Positions 22,846-36,984 are shown, numbered from the stretch's first letter. The stretch is 64,000 nucleotides of DNA from Ischnura elegans (GCF_921293095.1 NC_060248.1:81041243-81105242), one strand, 5' to 3'. The notes: generated by a model from the sequence alone, not told the origin. Program-made: numbers and translations.

Positions 22846-25800
22846 CTTACTTTAGCAATCATCTGTAATTTTTGGGCTGAGCAGCGTTGACTATTCTCAG
22901 CATATATCTGTATCTCAAAGGTTACATGTTTATGTCTGTTAGAAATGTAAGCTAAAATTTTCTAATTTGAGGTGCTTGCAAATGATTATTTGATTTTCTA
23001 CATAGCTCAGAATGATACTTTGAGTTATAGGTGAGTTATAAGACACGAAAAAAGACCCGTTGAGCACGAGTGAAGACTAATCTTGGCATGCTAGAATTAA
23101 AACTATACACTCGGCGTACCTAATATATACATTTGGTCGAAAGAGCATATGTAAGCTCACATAAAATTTTCGAGGTTCACATTGCCTCTTTTGAATTATA
23201 CCTACCTATGTGAACTTTTTCAAATTTTGTAAACACATTTGTAAACTTTTTAGTAGTCAATAACTTCAAATTTACGCTAATCTTAATTTACAAATAACAT
23301 AAACTATAATTCTCTGTATAATGAACCAAGCTTTTCCGGGCTTTTATTTGGACATTTACGTAAGAATAAATTAACTGGGAATGTTTTTAAAAATTTCTGT
23401 GTTAGTAAATAATTTATGTATCGGTTGCAATATTTCTTGCAACGATTCCTATAAATTATCATAATTATGTTATATTTAAATAAATTATCTTTCTCAAGCC
23501 ATTTTAAAGATTCCGAAACCCTTAATTTTGGATTGAATTCTATAAGTACTTCCCGATTCAAATCACATATTCTGGCCGCATGGAAATATTAGATGCAGTG
23601 TATCTGCCTCACCTTTTTACAGAAAAAATGTTTCACCATTTTCCATGAAAAAGGGAAGCGTTCTCAGTATTCCTTCTTCTTCAGGTATCACTGATCTTCA
23701 TTCAGTGAGGGACGTTAAATATTGTGATGGAATAAAATTAGACGCCTTGAAGTGATTTTTTCCCTCGATAAACAGATTGTCTTAAACAGTCTCTCAAGAT
23801 GTTAGGAAAATTAGAAAGAGGAATTTTATTATGAGGTGTCACTTATGCATTTCAAATGGGTTCTGTGTGACAAATCGGTCATCAATGATCGGATACTTTG
23901 CGTCATAAACACCTTTGAATAGTTCTCTTGCGACAAAGGAACCTCTCCTCTCCATACTCTCTGTGAAACAGTAAATTATTGTACAAAGTTATACCTAACG
24001 AAAAATAATTATTGCCAATCATTATAAAAATTTCGACATCTATACTAATGTTTTAAAAAAAATTTTAATTATTTTTTAAAATGTAGATACATATAAATTT
24101 TTTCTTGTGTCCCTAAGAAAGAATAATATTGATAAAACGATAATTATATTGTTATTTTAAAGCGCTGAGGATGGATATGGAATTTTCTTTTTTGATATTT
24201 TATTGTAATGTTTTTAATAAGACAAAATATTAGGGGACGCATGCTTTCTCCTTTATTATTTCTGTCACTACATCTTATATTCTACCATTTTGAGAGCATT
24301 AAAATTTTTTTCTAATACTGGGCCAACTTATCATATGCCACATTTTACTATTACATCCTGTATTTATTAAACGCTGTAAATCTTATATTTCAATGTATGC
24401 AGATAGAAAATGTTTACATATTAACCTCAAATATTTTCCCACTTCTATAAACTGAATACCATTTGATCAAGTAACGAGATGAGATACGTGTATGAAATGT
24501 TTTCAAGCGTGATTAGAGAGATAGGATTGACACAGTACGGCTGAGCTTAATGCTCCAGCGACTAAACTCCGACAACCCTTTGACTTTCAGATTACGATCA
24601 GCTTCATACTAAATAATTACGTGATTCAGTACCATCCATTCATTAAAGGTTTAATCATACGCTTCAGCACCTCGAAGGTTTCTCGTTAACAGTCGGCTTC
24701 GGGAGCGAATCGATCGCAAAAACGGATCATCAAGTTTATAATTGATGCGAAAGTGTCCTTTGCGGAATAAATCTCCGGATCTTAATCCAATCAATATTTG
24801 GATATGGATCCAGATGAGCTTCAGTAACCCTTATCCCGTCTTCATCCCTTCAACTCAGCTTCTAAAACTACTGCACCCATGTCACACCCGTAAGTGTGCG
24901 CTTTTTTAAGCATTACTTCAATGAGAGTAGAGCATCTTTTCATCTTATCTTTTAGTCTTTCAATCTGAATACCTTAAAAGTGCTTTCAATGACCTCGTTA
25001 AATTTTACAAACTGAAATCTCGTTTAAAATTTTCTGCACATAAGGTAAATAACTTTAATTATATCGTATATGGTTTGTGGCATCCGAAGGTGGAGCGTCG
25101 CATATTTTTTAATAGGGCATTGCATAATTTTTACCACTCAATTTACTAGCGCACGGAACAAGAAGTTGCGTTACACAACTTTGATAATGTTCTTATGATG
25201 TGACGGCTTCATGCATTACTCAGAGGAAAATATTGATCAATAATTTATTTTAAAAAATAAGGCATAAATCCCTCCAAAGTTAAGTAACCATGCATCTTAT
25301 GGTGCGGATTTTATTAGCATCAACTGCTTAACGGTCGAAAGTCGTTCAAAAGTGATATAAACCGTTTTCCTTAGACATTCGCTCTGTGAGGTAATTACGC
25401 TAGTTACATATTTTTACTTCAATTTCTATGAATAACCCCGTTAAAGAGAGTACCTGTCGAATCAGTTCTTTCTTTTTTAACGTTCTACTGGACTTTAGAG
25501 ATGCAAAGAGTTTTAAAGTTTAAAGACATAATTGTCAAATAACACTTTCATCAATTTTGTTGCTTCAAGAGTTGGAATACATATATTCGTAACCAAAACA
25601 AAAAATTATAATAAAATTTAAATAATAAGTTGCAATAAAACCACGTATGGGACTTCTAAATATTTTAAGCAAAGTGTGTTCCGGCACTGCTAATTTTGCC
25701 AAGATGTCACTGCATAGCGTTGCATGAAACAAGTGACTTTGTTCGCAGTCACGCGCACGGGTGTAAAGTTATATACACAATTGATGAAGGTCGCCATGAA

Positions 25801-28800
25801 AAATATGTGACTAATACCGTCTAAACCAATTTTTTATGTCTACACATTTAGATGATTTTTATCATTACATATCATTTCATAAAAATTTTCCTCACAATTT
25901 CCGCTTACAACCTATAATCTTGTGATTACTTATATTTCTCGAGGACCGAGGCGATACTATAGTGATTTGCCCTGCATTTCGACGAAATTCGCCTCTGTTC
26001 TCCGGCTTGGCAATTCCCGTTTGCGTCGAGAGATGGCGAAATGCTCGCTTCTCATTGCTTGCCTTCTCGCCCGCCAGAACCCTTACCGGTGATGACCTTG
26101 ACTGACGAAAGCAATCAAAGGGTGAAGACTCGTTGAAACCGCGACCGCGCCGTTTCAATTGGTCCGTCTCCCTCCTCTCCACCGTTCGCTAGATTTACGA
26201 GGGCCCTCTCCGAGCGCGACATGCAGACGTAGCCACGATTTTAATTCCCACCGCAATACGGAATCCTCAATTTGTTCTTTCGCTACACCTTTCGTTCTTT
26301 CGGCCATGGTTTTTATTTCGACCCGACTGTAGGCGTCAAAAAATAAAATAATAGTTCCAATTACGGCTTTTTCAGTGAGCACATGTCAATCGCAATCTCT
26401 GTATGAAAAATGTTCGCAGTTTGATAATCTGGACACGCATTTGGATAATGCGAGCCCAGATCCAGTAATTCTTATGACAGGCAGTAGGATATGCGGTAAT
26501 GCGGATCACATGAGTTTTGGTTCAAGGTATTTTTATAACTGATTGGATCTAAGGCTTCCGCGGCGTTTCTCCGCATTATTAGCGGCTGTCGGGGGATCCT
26601 CCACGTATTTCTGTTGAAGTTTGAACCAACGAGAGCCGTCACTAATGTATTTTTGTAACTATTTGGATTATTCATTGCTTTGTACCAAGTTTTAAAAGTA
26701 TTTGTGAATTCTATTCGTCGCAAAATTATGAAAAACCTTAGATTCAAGTAAAATTTTATCATAATACGGCGTAAAAGTATGCAGAAGAGATCGCAATAGC
26801 CTACATATGTTTTTAAAAAAAGCTAGAAAGGGAAAGGAACGGATAGGATCATAGTATAATTTCATAAATGGGAAGAGAATAATTTCATATGTTTTTCTCC
26901 CTTACTATACGTAATATTCCTCTTTTGCCATGTTTTCCTATATCGGGTGCTTCATCTTGCTGCATGATGCACGGAAAGTTGTGGGTCAACTGAATTTGAC
27001 GTGGAAGTACATGGCCGCAAGTAAGATAATGAAAAACCTAAAATGAAACCTGCTACGATTAGATTAAACTAAATGGAAAGTAGGATAATGGTTTTCTTCT
27101 CTTGGTACTATGATAACTCATATTGTTTTGCTTAATTTTGAAATATACTAAATTTGTTTTATCATTGAATTGATAAAAAGGGGTTTAATAACATTTTATG
27201 GGGCCACAACTAGAGCTAATTCATTAAATGCCGTTTCCACATTGTTGTACTTGATTAAAATTAATTAGTTTCAAATTTTCTTTTTCTTACGGATGTGAGC
27301 ATTTAAGCATATTATGAAATATATAAGAAAATGTTTTAAATACCTTTTAATTTATTAACAAAACAACATAATTACTTTGAATTGATATTTTTGTGATTGG
27401 GTTCATAAGGGCACATGTATATTTGCATACTAGTTCAAAATATGTAATATAATCTGTGATATGGGTCAAAAATTAATCCTCTATTATTATTTTTCTATAA
27501 TTTTTGTTAACTCGTAAAAAGTTTAAACGGCAATTGTTCATTGCAGGCAATATTTGTTAAGATCAAAAATTGTTGATGATATATATTCATGCTCCGATAT
27601 CAAACATTAAGCAAGCTTTTATGCCTTACTGGTTCGTTCACTCATAAATGAACTGCCGAAATCGATGAAGTTACAATCATGAAATTTTCACCTGCTTTTC
27701 AGCTTTGTGTTCAGTTTGGCCGCAATAAGAATCATCGCGAATTACAATTTTTATGGTTTTTATCCAATTGATATTAACTATTCGACCTTTCTTCTGTTGT
27801 TTTCGTCAATTTTTAAATTCATTAGAATCAGTTTATTGGTTGGTCATTTTTTTCATAATACGGAACATTATACATTTATATCATCATACGAAAAAAGGAT
27901 TCTGTAATTAATGCTTTCGTTCAATTTTTCTCTAGCATCTTATTTCCCTGAATACTGTATTTTATACCCAGGTTTACCCTTTTTCTTCATATCAACCACG
28001 AAAAATAACCGCAGCAGCCAAGCACAGAGATAAATTGAAAACACAAAAGAAAGCAAAAATGCTTTTAGTTAAACAGACTGTAAAAAGTAAATATATTTTT
28101 TTAAATTCTTAATCCATATTATAATCTTTAATACCGTATAACTCCAGCGGGTTCCTTTATCTTCTATTTTATAATCCATAGGGGCCCTACACACAATCTG
28201 TTATAAGAGGATAACGCGTCACGATCCCGTGCTCACTCTTATTTTTCGTTAACTCAAGGAGCAGCGTCTCAGTATGGAGGCGGTTCGCGAGATTTTCACG
28301 AGGTGCGATGGGCCGGCGCAACCCGCATCCTCTCTGCTCCTCAACTTTGAGCCCTCTCGATCATACCTCCGACGCCACGAGGGGAACTTTTCAAGCCTTG
28401 CCCCGCGTCGACAGAATCGTTTCTCCGGCTCAGTCTCTGCCGCGATGTAAAGATCACTTTAAAAGGGCATTCCTCTCGCTTCACGCTCCGTAAAACCTTA
28501 GTCAACACCCTTTCTTTCTGGGTCATTTAACCGATGACACAGCAGTGTTCTCCATTCGAGTGGTGTCGTGGAAAAAACTGCCATCATTTTACACAGCCGG
28601 AAATCGTTAGCGAGGTAATTTCCCAGTTGTTTTACACTAAAATTTTAGTAAAGCTCGGATTATTAGTACTCAAAAGATTCGTTAATTTTGAATGATAATC
28701 GTGAAATCTCTTATGTGAATTTTGAAGGGTGAATGATTCAACATGGCTATTTTCCTCGAAATTTCATGTCTTATCGAAATTATAGAATATTTGCAGTCTT

Positions 28801-28900
28801 TGGATTCATGATAAGTTTTTATCAAAATATTTAAAATATAATGATTTTTTTAAATGAAAAATTAAACATTTTATTCGCTATAATATTTTTTTTAAATATG
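22846..28900. other. AT-rich non-coding DNA, no gene seen
   Basis: I find no exon. GC-richer islands at 25970-26290 and 28250-28500 carry short open frames on both strands without recognisable domains; they could be unrecognised host exons or repeat remnants. The rest is uniformly AT-rich. Confidence 0.45.
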
Positions 28901-28981
28901 TACAATAACTTGGTTTCGACGCTCCGCTTCATCTTTAGGCCCGAGGATAGCGCAAAGCATCGAAACCAAGGTAGTGTACTG
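28901..28981. repeat. degenerate foldback with hammerhead-like cores
   Basis: The left half (CTTGGTTTCGACGCTCC...) and the right half (...GCATCGAAACCAAGGTAG) are imperfect inverted copies meeting at 28940. Each half, read outward, has the order C-N-N-A-N-G-A, short stem, GAAACC: CTAAAGA...GTCGAAACC on the minus strand and CCGAGGA...ATCGAAACC on the plus strand. Both have a substitution in the CUGA part, so neither is a working ribozyme. It looks like an older relative of the elements at 21.6 and 30.0 kb, but I see no direct repeats around it. Confidence 0.5.
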
Positions 28982-29953
28982 ATTAAAGAAAATATTTTGT
29001 TGAAAAACAAAGTTTAGTTTTTCATTCAAAATGAGTAAATTCCATAAAGTATCGCAAGAAACCATCAACTTTATGAAATGGATTGTCACATGTTATGAAG
29101 TCTAACGTATTTTTTAGAGTTAAACCAGGTCGTCTGTTAATTGTAACCAATATCTTAGAAAAAAAAACTTTAAAAAGTTTTTTACCATTGGTTACAGCGC
29201 AATTTCATCAACTACTGATATTAAACTATTAATAGTGATTACTAAACAAATAGCGGTAGCCTTTTACAAAAATTTATGAGCGGCTTTTAAAGTTAATTCC
29301 ATTCCTCCTAGAGGCATTAATTTAATCTAATCTATGTAGATAATATTCATTTCCTTGACACCGAAGACATGAACACAGGTAGTACAACAATTTCCGGGTT
29401 GTGCTATTTTTTATAGACCTTTAAATGCTATGGCAAGAGGTAAAATGTGTTTCTGGTGGAGGATTCCACTTATGAATGGCTTTTTCTTATCATTATCGCA
29501 AGGTTAAAATTAATTATGAAGCCAGTGGGTAGTTGCCAATGCCATCTACTGGTCATTGTATCCTCTAAACGTAAAAAATCCGTCTTATTGCGTTCGTAAT
29601 ATTAAAATTAACACTATTTTGGATATTTGACCACACCTTGGAGTATTATTGGTAGTTTTTCACTTTGGCATTAGTCACTTGGTATATAGCAGGTCTCATC
29701 ACCTGACCCGGGAATTTGGATTATAACTTTCGTTCAAATTTAGTCCAAACTGCGAATGCCCATTATACCCAATGAAAATAGCTTACAATTTTAATTAATA
29801 GTTCCCTTTAATAATAGTAGTAATTATTCGAAGGAAATTGAGGGCGTGACTTATAAGGAACAGATGGTTGAAGATGTTAGGCAAGAAGGCAAGAAAATTT
29901 AACAATCGGTCAAAGTATTAGCTAGGTACATTGAGTGAAGGGTAGGGTCAAAT

Positions 29954-30135
29954 CAATCTTCGGGTTGATGAACTTTCCATTCTATTCGGGTTTCTTCACC
30001 GCGGAAGACGCCGAGTGTAATTTCGGCGAAACTGTTGTCTTCAAAATACAACAAACGCGGTGAAGAAACCCGAATAGAATGGAAAGTTCATCAAACCAAC
30101 GCCGCGAAAATCTTCGAACCTACAATCTTCGGGTT
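29954..30135 (+). mobile_element. foldback element with hammerhead-like core and 13-bp direct repeats
   Basis: Exact 39-base inverted arms (29965-30003 and 30056-30094) enclose a 52-base loop. The loop holds CGGAAGA, a six-pair stem (CGCCGA with TCGGCG) and GAAAC then TGTTGTC, a hammerhead-like order with G in place of the U of CUGA. A tail containing ACGCCGCGAAAATCT follows, similar to the ACGCCGGGAAAACCT tail of the 21.6-kb element. The direct repeat CAATCTTCGGGTT at 29954-29966 and 30123-30135 flanks the unit and is a good target-site duplication, overlapping the left arm by two bases. Confidence 0.7.
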
Positions 30136-33100
30136 ATTGAAAGATCAACATGATGATGAATTTTTGACAGATATTCGAGATGTATATTTCACCATTTTCA
30201 TTTTCATATCGTGAATTCGTAATACTTAACAACAAGTGAATGTGAAAGCCAACAATTAAACCTTATCTCTGCATGGTAGTGATGGACCATTGGCATTTTA
30301 GTACCTCTTCGTGGAGGCATCGATTTTGTAAACAGCAGCTTCTCCTCCTACACCCATAGGGTAAGGAACGAGGGTCGCTTTGGACCGAAGGAAAGGCGGA
30401 AGGTGGCTAGATGGAGATATGGGCCTAGCTACACCCCCTCTCTTCCCGCTGTTTGAGAGGAAAATGGAGCGTTGTCGTAGAAAAGGTTGAGGGAAGTGGC
30501 GGTGGTGTAACCTCCCAATATCGAAAATCTATTCGGCCCCTGCCAAAGGCGTGCCATGTGCTTCTTCCGTTCGCCTCCTTGGTTCTGGCAGCTTGGCTTT
30601 CATGGACCGTAGGCTCACGCGCACCCGTAGGTTAATCACTATTCGATTAGACGTGACCCCCTCCCCAGTAATTAGAACGATAATGCCTCCGGTGGGCTTT
30701 CCAAAATAAACGAGGGTACTACCTTCCTTCATCGGTTCTCGTTGTTGAAGGTAGTGTCCATGACCATACAGTGTGACTCCAAAACAATTTTAGCTCTTCA
30801 CCTAACCCAAATTTTCCATTTCGTCTTTCGAAAGTGAATTTTGTATTTCAAAATATGCCATTAAAAACATCATATAGCTATCTATATTAGAAAATTTACT
30901 TCACTGTTTTATATTGGGTATATTATGCATTAATGCTTCATTTTCAAGAACATAGTTGCATAGTGAAATGTTCGAAAAGGAACCTCAAAATATAGAGTAG
31001 GTAAATTCTTTCTGTGTTTCTTGCTGAGTAGGTGTTTATCATGCAACTTATTCTTTGCACTCCTTTTTTGCCTTTTTTATATAAACCAAAGAAGGAAGTT
31101 GCTTAGGCTATGATCAGTGCTGCTACTCAGTAAAAGCATTAGCGCAATGCAGTTGTTCATTCCCTTTACTTACATGATGACAAGACACCGTTTTCATTAA
31201 AATTAAATGTCCTTTGAGCTCACTTTTTGCGAAGTTCTGCTGCTTTAAATTTTCAAATCCTTGCCAATTTGGAATTACAATTCAATATGTTTTTGCAATT
31301 TAAACTGCGTATCGATTATTAACTGTTTAAAAGCTCAAATAAAAACAGTAAAATTTAGAATTTAGATTTACCACTGACTACAAAATGTAAGATCAATATT
31401 TTCTACAATATAATCGCAGTTGGTCATTGGCTGGTTCCTTTCCAAAACGTTGTGATGATAACGAGAGCGTAGAAAAGTACTTGCCATTTCCTATAAGGGG
31501 GCTTTTCTAGCTAAACTGCAAGTCAAAGCCAGTATTTTTTAATAGATATTATTTAACTGACTTATGAAGTTGTCACCAATATTTCTGAATAGAACTTCTT
31601 TAAACGACCTAGTCATTTGGAGTAAAGATTTTTTGAGATCTCTTTGGTACCGGGAAAACTTCCAGGTAAATAGACCTTGAGGCTATTCCCGAAAATCACT
31701 TGACTCACAGACAAAATTTCCCCCATGAGTGGAGCACCGGAGTTAAAATTTAGTGATCAGAGTTCGGTATCAAATTATTTTTTACTAAAGAATTAATCAT
31801 CGACTATATTTCAATACAAATTCAATATAAGTAAAATACCGTATGGTAACTCATACAATAAAAAAATCGCAATTACTAATATCCATTTAAGTATCTCAGG
31901 CTTATGAATCACTTTGTTTTGCGCTTTTGTAATAAAATATATTCCGCACAAATATGAACTTGAGAAAAGCCATGAAATCGATTGCTTCTTCCCAAACCAT
32001 TTCGGCGAGCTCTATTTGCTTCTTATACTTGTAAGAGTGTTTCGAATTCAATTCCATTTTCTTTTCCCTATCCTCCTTTAAGCCTACTCGTGGCTTCATA
32101 TTACCCCTCCCTCTTCTTTGAATATTCTTTTCTCTTTACCTTTCTCCCAACCCCCCAACCCAGTCTCAAGGGACCATCCCACGCACCCCTCGCCCCACAC
32201 CTCATCACCAGACACCCCTACCATCCTGATAACCTTTTTTTCCACTGTCTTCCCGGTTTGGCTGCTCTCTTAGGAAATCCCTCAAAGGCGGGAAAAAGCA
32301 GTGGGAATACGAAACTACCGGGAAAAAACCACGAATTCATTGGCGTAGTTTCGCATTATTTAAGAATGAAGGCACGTTATCACTTAGTAAGTGCTTTATT
32401 CCAGAAGGGAACGTCGCGAAATAGAAATAAGCTAGTCAGAGGACAGCACGAAAGAGAGAGAGAGAGAGCTAACGCTTACAAAGGTAACTTGGCAGGTGCG
32501 TTAACAAGTTGCGCATCAGACAATTTCCCTAGCAGCGATTGCTATTTCTCAAATTTACTCATAGGTGCACATTTGAAACAAAAATTCGTAACATGCGTAG
32601 TGATAGTTCTCTCACGTATGGCTTAGAGCGGATGGGTGGCACCCTCTTCGATACCCATCACTAGTGATACGTGAAAATCGCATATGCGATAAATGCGATA
32701 TTGATGCGATACACGTGAATAAATGCGACATATGTGCGATGACTGGACTTTTATGATATTTGAACCATAAATTTGCCTTTTCGACGACAATTTTCGTATA
32801 TTTAGTGCCGAGAACCCCCCCCTCGCTGCGCAACTGGGCGTTACTGCTTCACTTGTATTTTCATCGGCAGCAACTAGAGAGGTTGAGAGAGAACCCCGGT
32901 AGCTTCTGCGATGTTAAGCATATATATATTGCCATCTGCCTAGAAAAAACGGAGTTTAGTAATGCTGCACTCCACACAATCTGGTCACCAGTTAGCATTA
33001 TGGATGCAGAGAGGAAGTTGTGACTGTTAGGCTGCTAGTTGTGACTCGCAGACGCAACCGGTTGAAGGAAGAAAGTTTTGAAACTTGTTCAATGTTGATA

Positions 33101-34911
33101 TTCAACTGGTGTAAATGATATTCATGCAACTTATATCATTTTTAATTATTTTCTTGTTAATGTTATACTCATTAATTACTTAAACGATTCGTATTTTTTT
33201 GAATAACTTTGTTTCATCACACTTTGTCTTCAACTACCAGTGCTACATTATCAAAATAACGAAAAATATATATGCTACAAAATGCAATAAACTGTAATTG
33301 AAAGTGCTGTAAAATTAAAATGAAAGTGCTATTTTCACGTATCTCTATCCATCATAAGTATCGCGTGATGAGGGAAATTTACTCATTAACGAGCCCGAGA
33401 GGAAAAACCAAGCACGTGTCACAATGATATACGATATGCTAAAATCTTTTTAACTTCACTCAATTATGATATGTCATTGAGCTTCCTATGATTGATTTTA
33501 ATTGGTAAACAAATGTGAACCACTGAACCACTCGCAAATCCTATGCAAGGACGCACGAGATATGTTAAGACCAAAGTATTGTCGTCACCCGCCAACTACC
33601 TATCCTTACCCAAAGATAGTAGTATTAATCAGTAGAGTAGTAGTAGTAAATAGGTAATATAATGCAAAAGGGTATTTTTCACCCTCTCTTTTTCATTTTC
33701 ACTTATGATATTGTTGCAATCGCTCCTTATTATTCCTTATTTGGAGCTTCATTATTCGTTCATAGTTTACAGTTGTCGAAATTTTCTTCGTTCCTAGTTT
33801 ACAGTTGTAGACATCGAAAAGAAGTAAATATGTTGCTAATTCCCTGTTCAGTGAATATGATTATTTCGGAAAGCACCCGATTATCCACGGCATTAAAACT
33901 CATTTCAAGATTACAATAATCGCTTATTTTCTCGGGACAATCGGGAATCAGTCGGGATACTTTATTTGTCACTGTGGCCTCTTTTACAAACAACTTCCTT
34001 CCCTCTAACATATCCCACCTATATTTCTTCTATGAGCTTCTTTCGTTTGTTTTTGCCCGGAATTCTCCACTCACTCGATTCCACCACCCATCCTTGCCAA
34101 CTGTACTTCCCCCACCCAATCCACCGCCCGCATCTCATTTCCTTAACCTCGTATTTATCCCCACCTTTTCGTCCAAATTACATTCCCCCGCAGCGCGCCG
34201 GCATTACCCAGCCCTCCAATAGAATACCTTTTTCCCCACCACCTCGACGCCATTTTTCTGTTCCGCCCCCTCAAGGAATAAAAACGTCCAATTCCTTCGA
34301 CATCTTTCTCTTTCTATATACATTACGGCGGCCTTTGACTGCTGGAACGAAAATAATATGTATGCAGATGGGATGTGAGAGGTAAAGGTGTGGGTAGTAT
34401 AGGGGACTGGTTGGTATTCCTCACTTTTCAATTCCAATTTCTTTGCGACGTAACTTTAAGACAAGGGAGTCAAAATTTTGGGCGTATGTTTCCGATCTTA
34501 CAATAATCTCTATTGCCAATGAGAAGGAACATTTCTCTCTCGATGAAATTGGAATTTAAAACGTGCCAAAAAGGCCTGATGATTTACTGACAATATCTAA
34601 CTGAGGAAACCCTCTCCTGCTCCCTTCTTCTTGAATGGCTATTTATAGGGACAATTTGCTTTACAAGTTTGTGGAGTGCTTGAGTCCCTAAAAGTATAGT
34701 GAAACGTTTGGAACACTGACGTAGTTGGCCGCTTACCTAATAAAAACATCTTGAATGCACACAATCATTGTATATTTTTGGAACTCAAAATGATTCCCAT
34801 ATTTCAAGACAAGATTTGAAAATGAAAAGGCCCTTGGTAGTAGTTAGTGTAGGTTTCCAAAACTTTAGTTTTAGTAATTTAGAAAATAACTTTAGTTTTT
34901 TATCCTTCCTT
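30136..34911. other. non-coding DNA with low-complexity patches
   Basis: No recognisable exon. A pyrimidine-rich belt at 31980-32250 gives a 214-codon open frame and another at 33970-34300 gives a 139-codon frame; both are low complexity, lack a domain and appear in overlapping frames. A (GA)n run lies at about 32450-32470 and a cluster of ATGCGAT-like words at 32676-32742. Confidence 0.45.
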
Positions 34912-34962
34912 CATTGAACTAATCTGGAGGCATCGTGAAGGTGCCTCCAGATTAGTTCAATG
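34912..34962. repeat. perfect 21-bp hairpin
   Basis: CATTGAACTAATCTGGAGG with CA (34912-34932) is followed after 9 bases by its exact complement (34942-34962). A perfect stem with a short loop is more like a palindromic MITE or a transposon end than a microRNA precursor, which usually has mismatches and a longer stem. No direct repeat is evident around it. Confidence 0.7.
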
Positions 34963-36984
34963 TTAGTGGAACGTGGGCCTAACTTTACTTCGATTTTGAT
35001 CCGTAAGAAAATCATCAGAACATTAAATTAGATATTCGCCAATGATTCGAGTCCTATTTGTGGCTGTCATAGCCTCCAGCATATAGCTTCCTAAATGCCA
35101 GTAAACCGGGTTAATTCTTTCACAACGGCCAACGTTTCAAGCTCCGTCTCGGCACTCAATATTAGGACTGAATGTTGATTTATTTTACAGTTTACCCACA
35201 TAATTCGCCGGGAAAGCATCAATTCATATTTCCTAAATGCCGTTAGTGTAAATAATGCACATGAATGGAATCTGAAGTAAATTGGCTACCATTCAACCAT
35301 AGCAAAACAATGGCTAGAAAAAGTATCGGGTCATATAGCAGTTTGATTTTAAGAAATACATAATTTTACACCTTGCGTGATGAAGGATACTCAAATATTT
35401 AAATCTAAAAACTATTTAACGGGGAGAATAAACGTATTTGTCTCATTGTTATGAGATACCATGCTTTCCAGTTAATTTGCGTTCATGAGTGGTATAAAGT
35501 ATGCGCAGTTTTCCTCGAAGTTTTCAACCGTGCTAAACCTAGAGTTCTTATAACAAATAACACCTCATGCATCTCATGAATCGGAATATCATAAAAGTTA
35601 ATTAATCTGATAATAAATACAATTCCTAAAATTTTATCCAGGTGTAGGTACGTCATTAATAGGTTCATTGTAGATTCGGGAAATATTATTTTACCCACTA
35701 GAAAAAAAACTATTTGTTTACTTGATGTATTTCACGTAGCAACTCTCAACAATTAAAGTGTCATTTTTTTCTGTGGAGCTGTTTAATTCTAATTTTTTAC
35801 CATCTCCTCTGTAGCTCGCCAATGAAATCGCAATTACTTTTTCGCCCCTAATCCCCAACCGCAACCCTTTATTGAGGGGATGAATTTTAGAGGCAGTATG
35901 GATGCAGTTTAGGCAAAGGGTTTGGTGACGGTGCGTAATTTTTCCTAAAAAGTACCCCATTACTGATCCCTATCGGCAATCGAAGGCATTCCATAATCGC
36001 AGTGTTACTCCAACACTGTATCCTTTTGAATCTTTATAGGCCCCGTCACATAAAACAGTTTCATCCATCTCGATGGACCTTGCATTTAGTTATGTTAAAC
36101 ACAAATAAAAGTTCTCTCGTGGCACAATGCATAATTATCTCGGTTCTTAAGGTACGATAAAATGACAATTGTACACGATGTCTTATTATTGAGAATAAAT
36201 ATTTCCTTCAGTAGTAATCAATGAGTTATTTTGGTATTTCTGTAATTTTCTGAGGCTTTTTTTGAAATCTATTCTTATTCTCAGTTCACATCGAATGGAC
36301 CAGACGTTAATTTGACTTATTGTGACCCAAACCTATAACTTATATATTTCTTGAGTAGCATTAAAGACCTAACAAGTCATGTAATTAATATTAGAGGACT
36401 GATGAAAATTGACATAATTGCGAGATCTTTCTTGCTACTCTCTACTTCCAAATGAGAATGATTTTTCCACTGATGAGTGGTTACGCTTCATGGAAAGCTA
36501 TGTATGACACTTAAGAGGTTATTTTATTAATATAATAGAGCAATCCTAATATTTGTTTGACGCTCTTCTCGTCTGATGAAGTCTTCCTTTGCATTCCTTA
36601 CCTTCCACCTATCTTTCAACGAGTATTGTCTTTCGTGATACGACGGTTCTTCTTCCTAAGGTTTCCAAATAATCTCTCTTCTAGTCATCTCAGAATTTCC
36701 ATATGATTCACACTCGTGTTGTTAAGAGTTTTGATATGAGATTTGACTGAGAATCAGCAACGAAAACTGAATTTGAAAACCATGTATACTACAGTAGAGG
36801 AATCCCCTGCTGGCTACTAAATGTGCTCTCACTCACTGTGCATTTAAATAAGTTTGCAAAAGTCACCTCTCAAGCCGCTCATGTTAAGTGAGATTATTTT
36901 CGCGGCGAATTAGCTGCAATCACATTTATTCATTTTTATTTTTTTTCTCAAACCACCGAATACAGCTCGTAGTGGCTCGTAGTT
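34963..36984. other. AT-rich non-coding DNA, no gene seen
   Basis: Nothing recognisable on either strand. Short frames around 35483-35960 on the minus strand have no domain. Confidence 0.5.

Noticed and set aside
31982..32626. 214-codon plus-strand open frame
   Set aside because: It is pyrimidine-driven and low complexity, opens with TTG rather than ATG, has its first ATG late, and shows no domain or splice context.
33966..34385. 139-codon plus-strand frame and an overlapping 82-codon frame
   Set aside because: CT-rich low-complexity DNA is open in two frames at once and the peptides have no recognisable domain.
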